From Polychytrium aggregatum (taxonomy: Eukaryota; Chytridiomycota; Chytridiomycetes; Polychytriales), in NCBI RefSeq assembly GCF_025602895.1, contig NW_026516269.1, positions 186,001-250,000 of the forward strand: a stretch of 64,000 nt of DNA. Direction: 5' to 3'. The position numbers and the translations under genes are program-made. Positions 45,374 through 57,900 of the stretch are shown one piece after another. Every line of letters starts with the position of its first letter. Positions within the stretch are counted from its first letter, which is position 1. The notes under the pieces were generated by a model. It did no database searches, was not told the DNA's origin, and saw only the letters and a program-made list of their open reading frames with translations.

Positions 45374-46448
45374 ATGAACAACATTTGCGTCTTTTGCGGC
45401 TCTTCCGACGGGGTCTCGCCCGTCTACACCGAGAGTGCTCGGCAGCTCGGCAACGAGCTCGTCCGCCGCAACATTGGCCTGGTCTATGGTGAGGCACACA
45501 TTCTCGATGCCGCCGCCCCGCCCGCCTTGATTCCATCGACCATACCAGCGGTCGGCCGGCTCCTGTGTGTCCAGTGTAGCTGACCTCGCTTCGCCTGCAC
45601 TCTCTCCTATCGTCCATAGGCGCCGGTCACCTTGGACTGATGGGCACGATCGCTAAGACGGTTGCCAACCAGGGAGGCAAAGTCCTTGGGATCATCCCCA
45701 CAGCTCTCTCGCGATTCGGCAATGGGCTGAACATGATCGGCGAAACGATCGAGGTCAAGGACATGCACTCGCGCAAGAAGCTGATGGCCGATCGGTCCGA
45801 TGCCTTTATCGCGCTCCCGGGAGGATACGGTAGGCGGGGACGACTGGGCTGATGTTCCAAGCAAGGCGAGTCGAGCGATCAGACGTCGGAGATGTGGTCC
45901 TGTGCGATGCGTCCTCCTCGTTTGATGGACAGACTTTTGGAGGATTGGGCTCATACGAGTGCCTGCTCTCGATAATAGGCACATTCGAAGAGCTGCTGGA
46001 GACCATTACCTGGTAAGCAGTCCGTAGTATAAAAGGAGAATCGGCCAACCCAAGATGGGGATCCGGCCCTGAGACCCGAGATCAGATCAGATACCAAAGA
46101 GGGCAGAGATCAGGTCCTGATGAAGGCTGTGGTAACGCGTAGGTCCCAGCTCAACATCCACTCCAAGCCCATCGGCATCCTCAACACCAACGGCTTCTAT
46201 ACGCACCTGATTGCCATGATCGACCACGCAGTCGCAGAGGTAGGTCGCCGCCGATCACGTCCCGAGGCGCTCGCGATCGTCCCTGGGTGCTGACACTCGA
46301 CACGACGCTGCCGCAACAGGGCTTCATTCGTCCCCAGCAACGCAGCCTGGTGATTGTGCACGAAGACCCAGTCAAGCTGCTCGATGCCCTTGCTTCGTAC
46401 ACCAAGACCCAAGTCAGCGACTTTAAGCTGGACTGGTCCAGCGCTTGA
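45374..46448 (+). CDS. LOG-family cytokinin riboside 5'-monophosphate phosphoribohydrolase, 5 exons
   Basis: Exons 45374-45488, 45620-45829, 45979-46012, 46143-46239 and 46320-46448 give 194 aa, the normal size. The N-terminus [15 protein letters not shown] and [18 protein letters not shown] form the nucleotide fold. The catalytic signature [20 protein letters not shown] includes the Arg and the PGGxGTxxE glutamate. The end ([32 protein letters not shown]) is typical. LOG enzymes release free cytokinin bases from ribotides, and wider family members hydrolyse AMP-like nucleotides. The PGGYGT motif is split by the phase-1 intron after exon 2. Exon 3 is 34 nt. Cytosolic; no targeting signal. Confidence 0.96.
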
Positions 46449-47131
46449 AGGATCCTGTCGGAGCGCCCATGATAGAACATGACGATGATGCAGACCAGAG
46501 CAGACCACAGATCAGACCAGAGCCGACCACAGACCAGAGCCAAACTGTTGCTGCTGCTTGCACAGTGTGCGGGATCGCTGTGGCCCGGCCGTGCGACCCG
46601 GTGCGTCACCCTGCAGGGCGCGCCGTGTGACCGTGACGCTTCATGAGTCAGCCATGCCATGTCGGTCCGTCTTTGCGTCCTTTTGTCCTGGGCTGTGTGC
46701 CTCTGCCCGTCTTGCCGTCGTCCATCGCTGCCGCGGCCGTCTGTCCGTCTCTGCTGGGCTGTCGCCTCGTCCTGCCGCTTCTCCACCCACCCACCCATTT
46801 GAACCCTCGCTCCCACTCATCCAAGTTCGGCTGTCAGCGTGATATCCAGCAGCGACAGCACACAGCAAGCACAGGCAATCCCATCATCGACTCAAACCTC
46901 AGTCCAGTCATATCCATTTCCCACCTGCTTTCGTCTCAGTCCGCCCATCCGCCCATCCGCATCTTTCCTGCTCGCTCTCTTTCTTCCCCTCTCTCGCCCA
47001 TCACGTAGAGCCGTTCGCTCATATATCGCTGCAAGAACCCCATCCTATCTACCTAAGCACACTCTCCCTGACTCTTCCCTGATTCGACCCGACACTCGAC
47101 CTGACACTCGACCACCGCCTCGCTCCCCAAC
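46449..47131. other. Intergenic between LOG and the low-complexity protein gene
   Basis: No gene. A GACCAGAGC/GACCACAGA-type imperfect tandem repeat lies at 46490-46545 and a CGACACTCGACCTGACACTCGACC repeat just before the next start (47088-47114). Confidence 0.5.
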
Positions 47132-49439
47132 ATGACCCAGACAACCTATCCGACCTTTGCCCATTCGCCGCTGCGCTCCTCGTGGGTCCCCGACCCGCCT
47201 TTGATGCGGGACGGCGAGATGCGCAAGAGTCGCGTCCGGAGCCTCAAGCTTGGCCAACACGACACCTCGTCGTTCGGTCCGCTCCTCCCGTCGCCCAGGG
47301 TTCATCCGTCCAAGAGCTTCGATACCTTCCCGTCGATCCTGCTGAACGCCGAGTCCGGACGAAGGTCGCCCGAGCCTCGTCGCACCCGCTCCCCAAGCCC
47401 GACTCTGCCCGAGGAACGAGTGTCTCTTCCTCTTCCTCCTCCTTCCCCTCCTTCTTCGCCTTCTCCTCTTCAGACCGAGAAGCCCGTGACGAGGCGGCGA
47501 TCGGTGTCATTCAGAGTTCCGTCAGAGAGCACTCCAGAGCCCCATGGCCCCAAAAGAGCCTCATCGTCTCCACCTTCCACACCCACTTCGCCCCCGGCCT
47601 CCCCGATATCGCCGCCGCTTTCGCCATCCTCCCCAGTCTCGCCCACCTCGCCCACCTCGCCGGCATCGCCAGTGTCGCCAGTATCGCCGGTGTTGTCAGC
47701 AACGCCCCCGTCTTTGGCTTCCATGGCCTCATCTCCTGTCCTTGACAAAGCTGCCCACCCACCACAAGAGTCTTCATGCCAGTCGCAACCGGCGTCATCG
47801 AGCAAACCCGAGTTACCATCTGTATCATCGAGCGCGTCCACACCATCTTCTGCATCATCGGGCACATCCGTGCCGTCGTCGGCAAGCACCGGTGCTGGAG
47901 CGACCCAGCCGCGAAAGCTTCATCGGGGCCCGGTCTATCGCATTCTCGACCTCAACGAAACCATCCGTCAGGCACTGCATGCTCGCCATCAGCTCTCGCA
48001 CCAGATTGGCGACATGGTCGAGGAGATTGTCGATCTCCACACCATCAAGACGCGCCAGGAACACCTCAAGAGTCCAAGTCAGGCGACTCCGACCAAGCTG
48101 CACACCTCCTCGTCGATGCCGAACTTGGTCGCGTTTCTGATGCCGTCGGCCCGGGATGCCCAACCGTCTCCGCGTCCCGAGAGCCCTGCACCGTCGTCTG
48201 GATCGCGGTCCAGCGCTGTGGCAGTCCCGTTTTCGCTTGCATCGGCCACGCTGATATCCGCCCTGCCACGCCTGCCGTTGCTCGGCTTGTTTGCCGAAAA
48301 ACGCAGCGTGAAGATGGATCCTGCCAGCAATGCCAGCGTAGTTGATGTCGATGCTGATGCTGATGCTGATACCGACACCGATGTTGCGGATGCTATGGAT
48401 GCCACAAATGCCATGAATGTCATGGATGCCATGGATGCTATAGATGCCATGGATACTACTATGGATGCTGCAGTCCCACGCATGGCACCTTCAAGCACAC
48501 ACGAGAAGAAACGAGGTATCGCCAGTCTGAATGCCAACAACAACAACGTCAACAACAACGTCAACAACAATGTAAATAACAGCGTCAACACCAACAAAAG
48601 CAACGACCGTAACAGAGCTGAAAGTGACCCGGATGAGGCCCTGGAGTATTACCAGCGCGGCCTCTTCAAGACCCGCAAGCGATTGGCTCTCAGTCTCAAG
48701 TACGACCTGATCGACGCCGAGGAGCGGGTCGCGCAGTCGGATTTGTTCATTTTGCAGTCGGAGCTGCAGCGGCTCGATGGGCGGCTCAACGAGCTGTTTG
48801 CAGAGCGCAAGAACATCAAGCAGATCCAGAGTAAGTTCGAGAGACGGAGCGATGACAGGGAGACGCTTGTGCTCGGCGTGTGACTGGGGTGGAAGGGCGG
48901 CTGGTTGGGCGGCTTGCGGCTTATCTGGGCGAATATCGGAGATGGCACGATTGGTGTGCTGGTGATGGCGACGATGGCAGTGACGATGGCGACCATCGCG
49001 TCTCTGGAGATGGCAGGGGGGGGGCACCGACATGTGCCGCGACATGTGCCGAAAGCCGCCTAAACTCGGGTGTGGCGCGGGGGGCTCGCCGTGCCTCCCC
49101 ATCACCGCTTTGGCCGTGCCCATGGCGATGGCGGCGCGTATTGGTGCCCCCCCCCGCTCGTCCGCCTCGGTTGGTGCTTAGTCTTTGGGGGCCCACTCTT
49201 CTAGGTTGGTGTGTCTCTTTCCCCCACGCTCAATCAACACGGGAAAGGCCCCGGTCTGCACTGGCTCATCGAGTCTCTCCTTGCCTCTGCCAGATCGCTT
49301 GCTGTTCTCCCCCCGCAACAACTTTAGCCTTCGCAAGAGGGTGCTGCTCAAGCGTCTGATCAACGCCATCTCGGAACAGCAGTTCGAAGACGACAACGAC
49401 GATAACATCAGCGACGAGGGCCTCAAGATGTCGCTGTAG
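47132..49439 (+). CDS. Low-complexity Pro/Ser-rich protein with C-terminal coiled coil, 2 exons
   Basis: Exons 47132-48830 and 49294-49439 (donor GTAAGT, acceptor CTCTGCCAG, phase 1) give 614 aa. The N-terminal half is Pro/Ser-rich and disordered. A helical block (VYRILDLNETIRQALHARHQ, about 275-310) is followed by a repeat-encoded stretch of Asp-Ala and Met-Asp-Ala (from about residue 408), an Asn-Val-Asn run (about 470-490) and a charged coiled coil (ALEYYQRGLFKTRKRLALSL; SDLFILQSELQRLDGRLNEL). The final exon adds VLLKRLINAISEQQFEDDND. No family is recognised. The conserved-looking parts are the short helix and the coiled coil, suggesting a scaffold or adaptor. Confidence 0.84.
48346..48475 (+). 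repeat. GATGCN-type coding microsatellite
   Basis: Degenerate GATGCT/GATACC/GATGCC units encode an Asp-Ala then Met-Asp-Ala rich tract within the 614-aa protein. Confidence 0.85.
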
Positions 49440-49785
49440 CCGTGGTGGCTGCGACCAAGGGCCCGCTCAGTCAGCGCCCCCCAGAGTCGAATGCAGAGGA
49501 CGCGCCACCTTTGCGGCTCGGCCGTGGCGGTCTGAGCCATCACATGTGCTGACCTGGTGTCAGCGCTTCCTGGCGCGGACTGGCCAAGGGCCGGCTCTGG
49601 GAACCCGGGTGGGGACTGACCGTTTCCCCGGATGCGGCGGTTGGTATGCTATCGAACGGATGGATGCAGCAGGCCCGAGCTGCAATGGCGAGTCCACTTC
49701 GACAATATGGTTGATGCCGCTCTCAAGATGCGATGAGGGTCGCACTGAAGCTGCAGCGCAACCCACTCCCGGGATGCGGTTGATA

Positions 49786-49819
49786 TCGATGTCGATGTCG
49801 ATGTCGATGTCGATGTCGT
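49786..49819. repeat. (GATGTC)5 microsatellite
   Basis: Five consecutive GATGTC units. It differs at one base from the GATGCC unit in the CRIPT intron. Confidence 0.95.
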
Positions 49820-50640
49820 CCGTCCAGGCTGCATCCTGGACACACTTGATGCGCCGCGACAAAGCACAGGCCGTTTCCCGAGCTTGGCCCATCCAGGCGA
49901 TAGCCGGACCCACCTGGCCCACCTGGCCCAGAAAGGATACCCGGGAAACCTGGATGACTGGTGGGCGCTGGACCACCGTCGGCGCCATTCTTTGCGTTCT
50001 ATCCGTCTCTGTCTTTCCGTCCTTTTTTTCATTTGCGCCGTTCTTATCAACTGATCCAGCACACAATCTATCATCGTCTCAATACACTATGTTGAGGGGG
50101 GGGGTCTGACTCGCCCATCGAATCTTCGACAGCCGTCCTTCTGATGACCCGGCTGACCAGCCCTCGTGAACGGCGCCACAAGGTTCGCAGCGAACCAGTC
50201 GAGATACCTGGATCTGCTGGGGGAAAGACCCCGCGACTGGCGAGGCAAATTGGCCGTGGGAGCGGCCGATGAAGCGGAGTGAGAAACGTATTTGTGTGAG
50301 AGCAAATGAGCCGCCGGAGGAATTATGCTGATGGGGCGAGGCGTCTGGCCTCGGAGATGTGTGCCAGAACGAGATCCTCGCACAGCGGTGATTTGAGTTT
50401 GCCGCCGCTGGGCTGCTGGTGACCAGACCGGACCTGTCACATGGCGATGGTCTGGGCGTGCCACCTGCCGAGCGGCCACCCCCGGCCGCACGAGAAAGGC
50501 GTCGGTGCGAGCAATGCAAGACGGGCGATGGCGAGCAGAATCTCTTGGGCCACCAGCCAGCCAGTCAGCCGCCAGAGAGCGGGTGGGGCCGCCACACCCA
50601 CCCCGTTGCTGCCGAAAAAAAGAAAGGGAAGGGAACTGCC

Positions 50641-50692
50641 TCAGTGCCTGGGCAGTGCCTGGGCAGTGCTTGGGCAGTGCTTGGGCAGTGCC
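50641..50692. repeat. 11-bp tandem repeat AGTGCYTGGGC
   Basis: About 4.5 copies; the first two carry C and the next two carry T at the variable position. Confidence 0.93.
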
Positions 50693-51961
50693 ATGAGAGC
50701 AGCGGGACAGGGGTGGATCGAGATGTACTTGCTGCCGCGGCTGGGCAGGTGGGCGGCACAGATCGCGCCAGCGCGAGATTGCCAGCGACCAAGGAGGACA
50801 GGGGCAGAAGCCATGCACTGCGCAATGGTTGTCATGGCCATGCACATGGACAAGCAGGCCCAGCCGGAAGGACGAGATCGTTCGCGATCGGGAAGACGCG
50901 GGTGGCAGTGGGGGGAGGGAACAAGGGAGTCACGAGCCGGCGTTGCGGAGGGGTGGCAGGTGGCGCTCGTGCCTGAACAAAGGACGACCAAGCGCGGCTG
51001 CACCCCTTCAAGGCTCAGTACTGCGCGAGTGCACGTCGAAGCGGGTGCAGATGGAGTGGGGGTCGATGGAGCGAGTGCAGATCGATGGAACGAAGCGATG
51101 GCGATGGCTCGAGTCGGGCAAGCAGCAAGTCCAGCGACCAGTCCATCGATGCGGATCTAGAATGGCAGACACAACAACACACTCAACAGTAACAATGCCG
51201 CCGCAGACAACGGCCACAGCCACTGTGCAAATTTGACTCAGCGCCCTGTCCCCCCCCTTCAAGGCTGCGCGCAGCCTCACACAGACTGCGTGGCACAGCA
51301 CACAAACTGCGTGGCGCCTGTCTGTCGGTGCACGCCCCCGCCAACAAGGCGCCTCGCGCCCTCTTTTCTTTTCGCTGCCGTGTTTCCCCGCGTTGCCCTT
51401 TGTCGCCCGCGGCCCTCCCCTGTCTCACCCCCGACGCTGGCTTTAAATACGCCCGGCGCCCTGAAGCACATCCTCAAGGCCCTCCAAGGTTCGGCGCTGG
51501 CCAGAAGAGAAAAGGTGTCCGGCACAAGGGCCTCCCTTACCTTTGCTGCAGTTGCTGTCGTCTGCTTGCCTTTGGCTTGTCGTTTGCTTGTCGTCTGCTT
51601 GTCGCTGGGCGCTCCTCCACCGGCGTCTGCTATATCGACCCCTCTATCGCCCCGGCCATCGCCTGCTCCGTGGTCTTCTTTCGCCCCAGGACCTTCTCTC
51701 TTGCTTGGATCCCGCGGCCTGTGCTGGAATCCTGCGACTTGCGCTGGAATCGTGACGCACCACACCGCCTGGGAACTCGACACTCGCGCTGGACTTTCGC
51801 AACAAGTGCCTCAGTCCCGCCCCGAATCCCACCCCGGATCCATCTCGGTCTGAACGTCTCCCCAGGCTCTGCAGCAAGCAAGCACCGAGCCTCGTCTCGC
51901 CCACGGCCCACTCCCCTATAGACTGCCCACTACAACTCACCATCTTCGACTCTGCGCCAAG

Positions 51962-54900
51962 ATGTCCTACCCTGCCAAAGAGATCGAGGCGTCGATGGAC
52001 TACGACTGTGTCGTTGACCTTCTGCACGAATCCAAGGCCCCAGCCGTCGCCTCCACCGACTCTCGATCGCTGCTCACCCACTCGGCCCTCAAGTCCTTCA
52101 TCATGGGCTGCCCCATCGGGCCCATCAAGCCCAAGCCCAACCTGCGAGTCGGCATTGCCTTGCCCGACAGCCCCGAGCTGGCTGTCTGCCTCATCACCCT
52201 CATGACCTACTGCACGGCCGTGCCGCTCAGTGTCAGCCTGACGGCCGAAGAATTCGAGGTCGAGCTCAAGAGCTTGAAGGCGAAATGCATGATTCTGCCC
52301 GTCTCCATGGCCGAGGTGCGTATCTCGATACCATGTTCGGTGTCGTCGGGGGGCTGGTGCTTTTGTGCAAGCCGGGCTGGCTGGTTCGCGGATGGCTGTT
52401 CTGTGCCTCGGTTCGCTCTGGAACCCTGTGCGCGGTGTGTCGGTCGGCCATTGCACCACCGGCTTGGCATTGTCGCTGCAGCCAGCACATTCGACTGCCC
52501 TATTCTCGATGCTGTTCTCGATGTTCTCGATGCTGCTCTCGGGTGTCACTCACCTCCATTCGGCCCTGCTCTGTCGCTTCCAGGATCCCGTCGTCAACCG
52601 TCTCGAAGGCCTGGGCATCCCTGTCTTCCTCCTCACCCCCGATTCCCTAACAGCTGGTCTGTTTTCGATTCAAAGCTGCCGCCAGCGCCAGGAACCGCCC
52701 AAGGACAACCGGAGATCGAGGGCCTATTCGATGCGACACGAGTACTCGGCTCCCGAGGACGAGGCCATGCTTCTCCGTACCTCCGGAACCAGTGGCAACA
52801 AGAAAACGGTGCCCTATACCCTGCGCACGCTCCTGGTCGGCGCCATGTGCGTCGCTCGATCGTGGGGCCTGAAGGTACGCACATGATGCCAGACAAGCAC
52901 CTTGGCATTCCTCCTCGCTGCCTTCCTCCGCGCTGCATTCTTTTCTCCCAGCTTGGGACATCGTGCTCGCTCATTCTGTCGCCATCGTCTGGCCACCCAA
53001 TTCTCACGCGCTGTCTCGTTGTGTCGTCCGACAGGAGGGAGAGGTCAATCTCAACATGATGCCCATGTACCACGTCGGCGGCATCGTCCGTAACTGTCTT
53101 GCCGTCATCCTGAGCCGATCGTGCGTCATCATGACCAAGGGCTTCGACCCGGTCGTCTTTTGGGACATCATGGAGAACTCGCAGGTGACTCCGACGTGGT
53201 ATTTCGCCGTCCCCACCATGCACCACGCCATCCTGCAGGAGGGTCGGCAGCGCTTTACCGGTGCCAAGAAGGTGCCCACTTCCATTCGCATGATCTGCAA
53301 TGCCGGCGGCGGTCTGCTGCCGTCGCTCGCTGTCGAGCTGCGTGAGTACTTTGGGTGCACTGTCCTGCCGTCCTACGGTATGACAGAATGCATGCCCGCC
53401 ACCACGCCCCCGCTGAACTACAAGCTCGACCGGCCCGGCACATCCGGTATTTCTGTGGGTAAGTGAGTCCCACTGATTCACCACTCTGTGGCAGCAGCAC
53501 CAGCATGCTGTGCTGTCGTCCATGATCACTGGATCCCATTGGATCCCACTGAATCTCATTGCATCTCATTGCATCCCACTGAATCTCTTTGGAACTCTGT
53601 CATCCTCTCATTCCCAACTCACCCGCACTTTCTCGCCCAGGTCCCGAAATCGCCATCTTTGACGGCAACGGAGACCGCATGCCTCTTGGTCAGATTGGCA
53701 ACATTGGTCTCCGCGGCGTGCCCTGCTTTGGCGGCTATGAAGGCGACGAGGCTGCCACCAAGAAAGCCTTCAACAAGGAGGGCTTCTTCGACACGGGCGA
53801 TATGGGATACATGGACAAGGAAGGATATCTTTGTGAGTGTCTGGTGCCATTTGATTCCCTCAACGAAAGCTGCTGCTGCTGGCTAGAGGATCCAATCTGA
53901 ATCGCCTTGGTAGTCTGCAGCGCCCGTCCGTCTCTTGATTTTGTCATTTTCCTCACTCTCGCATTCCCACCATTGTCTCTTTTCCAGTCATCACTGGCCG
54001 CTCAAAGGAAGTCATCAACCGTGGCGGTGAGATTATCTCGCCCGTCGAGATCGAGGATGCCGTCGTCGCCCATCCGCGAGTCCAGCAGACCCTGGCCTAC
54101 TCCATTGCCCACGATGTGTTGCAGGAGACCATCGGTGTTGTCATCGTCTCTGAGCCCGGTGCCCCGCGAGTCGATCTCAAGGAACTGCAAAAGTATGTCT
54201 CGCTGACTGAGCGCACCGCTGGGTGGTTCTATCGAGTGCACTGCTGAATGGTGGCGCTTGCCCATGCCTCGTTTGTCTGGCTCGCGGGTCGCTGCCTGTC
54301 AGCGTTTCGTATTGCCCTGATATCCGTGGCCACCGGCTCCGGCTTCTCGGAGTATACCGTCGCTGACCGCACCCTTCCTGTGTGTGCCTAGCTTTGTTTC
54401 AAAGACCCTCCACCCCTCCAAGTGGCCCCAGGCCATCTGCTATATGGACAAACTGCCCAAGAACCAAGGCAACAAGCCCCTCCGTATTGGCCTGGCAACC
54501 CGCCTTGGCATCAAGGAGATGACAGACAAGACTCCTATGTACGACCGTCTCTTTGAAGCACATGCCCCTCCCGTCACCGCCAGCATCAAGGAGCCCATCC
54601 CATCGCGCCTCGTCATCATCAACGAGGAGCGAGTCAAGCGCCTGGCCGAGAAGCACCCAGATGTCAAAGAGGCCGCTGTCCTGCCCAACCCGGACGGCTC
54701 CATCAACCTCTACATCGGCACTTCGTACACCGGACTCGATCAGGCCAGCATCAAGAAGCACATGGACGGCCGCATCCACGACTATGAGCATCCCAAGAAG
54801 GCCATCTTCATGCCCAAGCTGCCGCGCTTCTCTGATGGAGAACTGGACTATGACGCCCTCGAGAAGATGGGCAGCGCCAAGGGCGGCGACTCGGAAGGCA

Positions 54901-57900
54901 TGCCCCCGATGCAGAAGATGGTCGCCCAGATCTTCAAGGAAGCGCTTGAGCTCGACCACATCCCTGGCGCCGGCGACGACTTTTTCGAGTTGGGTGGCAA
55001 TTCGCTGACAGCCGGTCGACTTGCCTCGTTGATCAGGTAAGCCCCTCACCGTCCAGCAACTCCTGGTCGTTTCAGTTCGCCATATTGACTGTATCGCCAC
55101 GCATTCTTTGGCTGTTCAGAAAACGCTTCGATGTCACCATCGCCGCCATGATGTTCTTCCAGAGCCGCACGGTCGAGCAGATTGCCGGCTTGATCTCCGA
55201 GATGCTCCCTGCCGACTTTGTTATGGAAGAGTCCGAGATGGGCGCCGCCAAGAACCGCCCGCCCCGCCCTCGCAAGCCCAGCCCGGCAAAGTCGTCTGTG
55301 GCGCCCGTGACCCTCTTTATCCAGGCCCTGCCCTTTTTCTTCGGCCCGTGCAAGGTCGTCCTCCAGTGGATCACGTTCGCCTACGGCCTCAAGCTGCTCG
55401 AGTTCATCTATGGCATCTTTTTCGATCAGCGCCGTACCCCGGCCATCCGCACGCTCATGGTCATCCTGTCGCTGATTGGCACCAAGCTGTCGTTCTGGAC
55501 GATTCTGCCCATCCTGGGTATCCTCACCAAGTGGATCATCATCGGTCGCTACAAGGCCGGCAGGTGCGTTTTGCTTCCCCCTCACCCTATCGTGTCTAGG
55601 GTCACACCGTGCTTCATCGCGATTCCCTTCTGGTCTGTGATCAATTGCGCCGCTCGCTGACAAGTACTTCTTTCTGATCCGCCATCTCTCTCCGACACAG
55701 CTACCCTCTCTGGGGCTCCTATTACCTGCGCTGGTGGTGGGTCGACCAGGTGCTCAACCTGTGCGGCCACGGCATCTTTGGCGGCACCAACTTTAGCCGT
55801 GTTCTCTACTTGCGGTTGATGGGTGCCTCCATCGGCAAGAACGTGCACATCGACTCCATGACCAACATCCGCGAGTTTGACCTCGTTCGCATCGGCCATG
55901 GCTGTGCCTTTGACACGAGCCGTGTCCGCCCCTTCACCATGGAGACCGGCAAGATGGTGCTGATGCCCATCCGGATCGGCCACTACTGCGTCGTCAACGT
56001 CAGCACCGTCATTGCCCCTGGCGCCACCGTGCCAAACAACACCGTCTTCCCGCCCCTGTCGTCCTCGTACGAGCTGGAGGATGCCTCGACAAAGTACACG
56101 CCCCTTTGCCGAACGACAGCGCCCTCGCCCAACCTTTTCGTCAAGGCCCTGCTCGGCTATCCCATCCTCTTCCTCGTGTGGTTCATATCCTCGATGCCGT
56201 GGATGTTTGTGCTCAACCGTATCGCCCAAGTTCCCTTCACTCCCGATAACTCCCTGACCACATCCTTTGCCGAGATCCTGCTCTTTTTCGGCAACCCGGC
56301 CCGTGTGGGTCTCCACATGGCTGCCGTGTGCTGCAACCAAGTTCTCAGCCCGATCGTTGGCCTGCTATGCTGCATCGTCATCAAGCGTGTCTTTATCGGC
56401 AAGTTCAAGGCCGGGCCGCGCAAGATCACCCAGCTCAACCTGCTGCGCTACTGGCTCATGGAGGAGCTGCTCGGCGACGGCACCTTCCGCGGCGTCTCGG
56501 CCCTGATCGGCAAGCACTACGAGCTCACTAGCATCATCTACCGCGCCCTGGGCTCCCGCGTCGGCAAGCGCATCTACTGGCCGGGCACGCCCGTCAAGGT
56601 CTATGAGTTTGATCTGTTTGAGGTCGGCAACGACGTCGTCTTTGGCTCCCGCTCGCACATTGCCAACTCGGACCACTTCCAGAGCGCCAAGATCATCATC
56701 CGCTCGGGCGCCATGTTGGCCGATCGCTGTGTGCTGCTGCCGGGCTGCACCATCGGCCGTAACTGCGTCATGGGATCGGGCGGTCTCGGCAAGGCCTTCA
56801 CGTACTATCCGGACGGATCGATCTGGATCGGCTCCAAGAACGGCGGCGCCACTCTCTGGGACGCCGGCGACCCGGTTGCCGCCCGCTCCCAAGACACCCG
56901 CACCCCATTCGCCCGCGCCTTCTATATGGGCACGGCCAACTTTTTCGTCCTGCCCGAGGCCATCTGCATCCTCTACAGCACCTTCTTCGAGGCCTTCACG
57001 GGCTGCTACTGGACGATGGGCATCACCGGCGCCGCCATGATCGGCCGCATCGCGGTCATGCACAACTGGTTCGGCAACAACATCACCTACCTGTCGTACT
57101 TTTGGCCGCTGTTCTTCTTTGCCACCGCGACGGGCACCTTCCAGGTCCTCAGCTTCGGCGCCCTGTTCATCACCATCGCCATGAAGTGGATGACCATGGG
57201 CAGACGCAAGGTCGGCCGCTACGACTGGGACCTGTCCTCGTACTGCCAGCGCTGGCAGATCATGCTGGGAGCACAGTCGATCCGCCACGGCCTCCTCGAT
57301 CGCATCCGCGGCTCCTGGTACATTGTTGCCTTTTTCCGGGCTCTCGGCGCCAAGGTCGGCAAGCGTGTGTGTCTGTACCCGACCGGCGGCGATCCCATGA
57401 TGACCGAGCCCGACCTGACGACCTTTGGAGACGACGTTGCCCTCGACCGGGCCAGTGTCGTGTGCCACATCAACAGCAAGGGCCAGTTTGCGCTCAACCC
57501 GCTGGTCATCGGCAGCGGCGCCGTGCTCCGGGCCTACTCGCGCCTGCTCTCGGGTGCCGAAATGGAGGAGGACTCGACCCTCCTCGAGCACACCCTCGTC
57601 ATCAGTGGCGACATTATCGAGGCCGGCACTGTCTGGCAGGGCTGGCCATCGTCCGAAGTCACCCCGAAGGCCCCCGTCATCCCGGCCCGCAAGAACACCG
57701 ACGGCAAGGCGACGCTTGGCCGAGACGACCGAGCCGGCACCATTCGCGGCTCTGCTCGCTCCACCAGCCGCGCCGGCACCCCGAACACAGGCTCGGTGAC
57801 TCGCCAAGGCACACTCCCTCATCGCGGCCAGAGCATGTCCCGCAGCAAGTCCAACACCCGCGAACGACCGATCCGCGGCCAGTCCGACTCTGCGGAGCAA

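Larger units (their letters stand above)
49440..51961. other. 2.5-kb gene-free region upstream of the Pls-like gene
   Basis: No gene is supported despite several open frames. It holds a GATGTC hexamer array (49786-49819) and an 11-bp tandem repeat (50641-50692). The last 500 bp are pyrimidine-rich on the plus strand and presumably contain the promoter and leader of the Pls-like gene. Confidence 0.55.

Noticed and set aside
50087-51783. Several 80-250 aa frames in the gap before the Pls-like gene
   Set aside because: Mutually overlapping on both strands, repeat-driven, no motifs or splice-consistent extensions.
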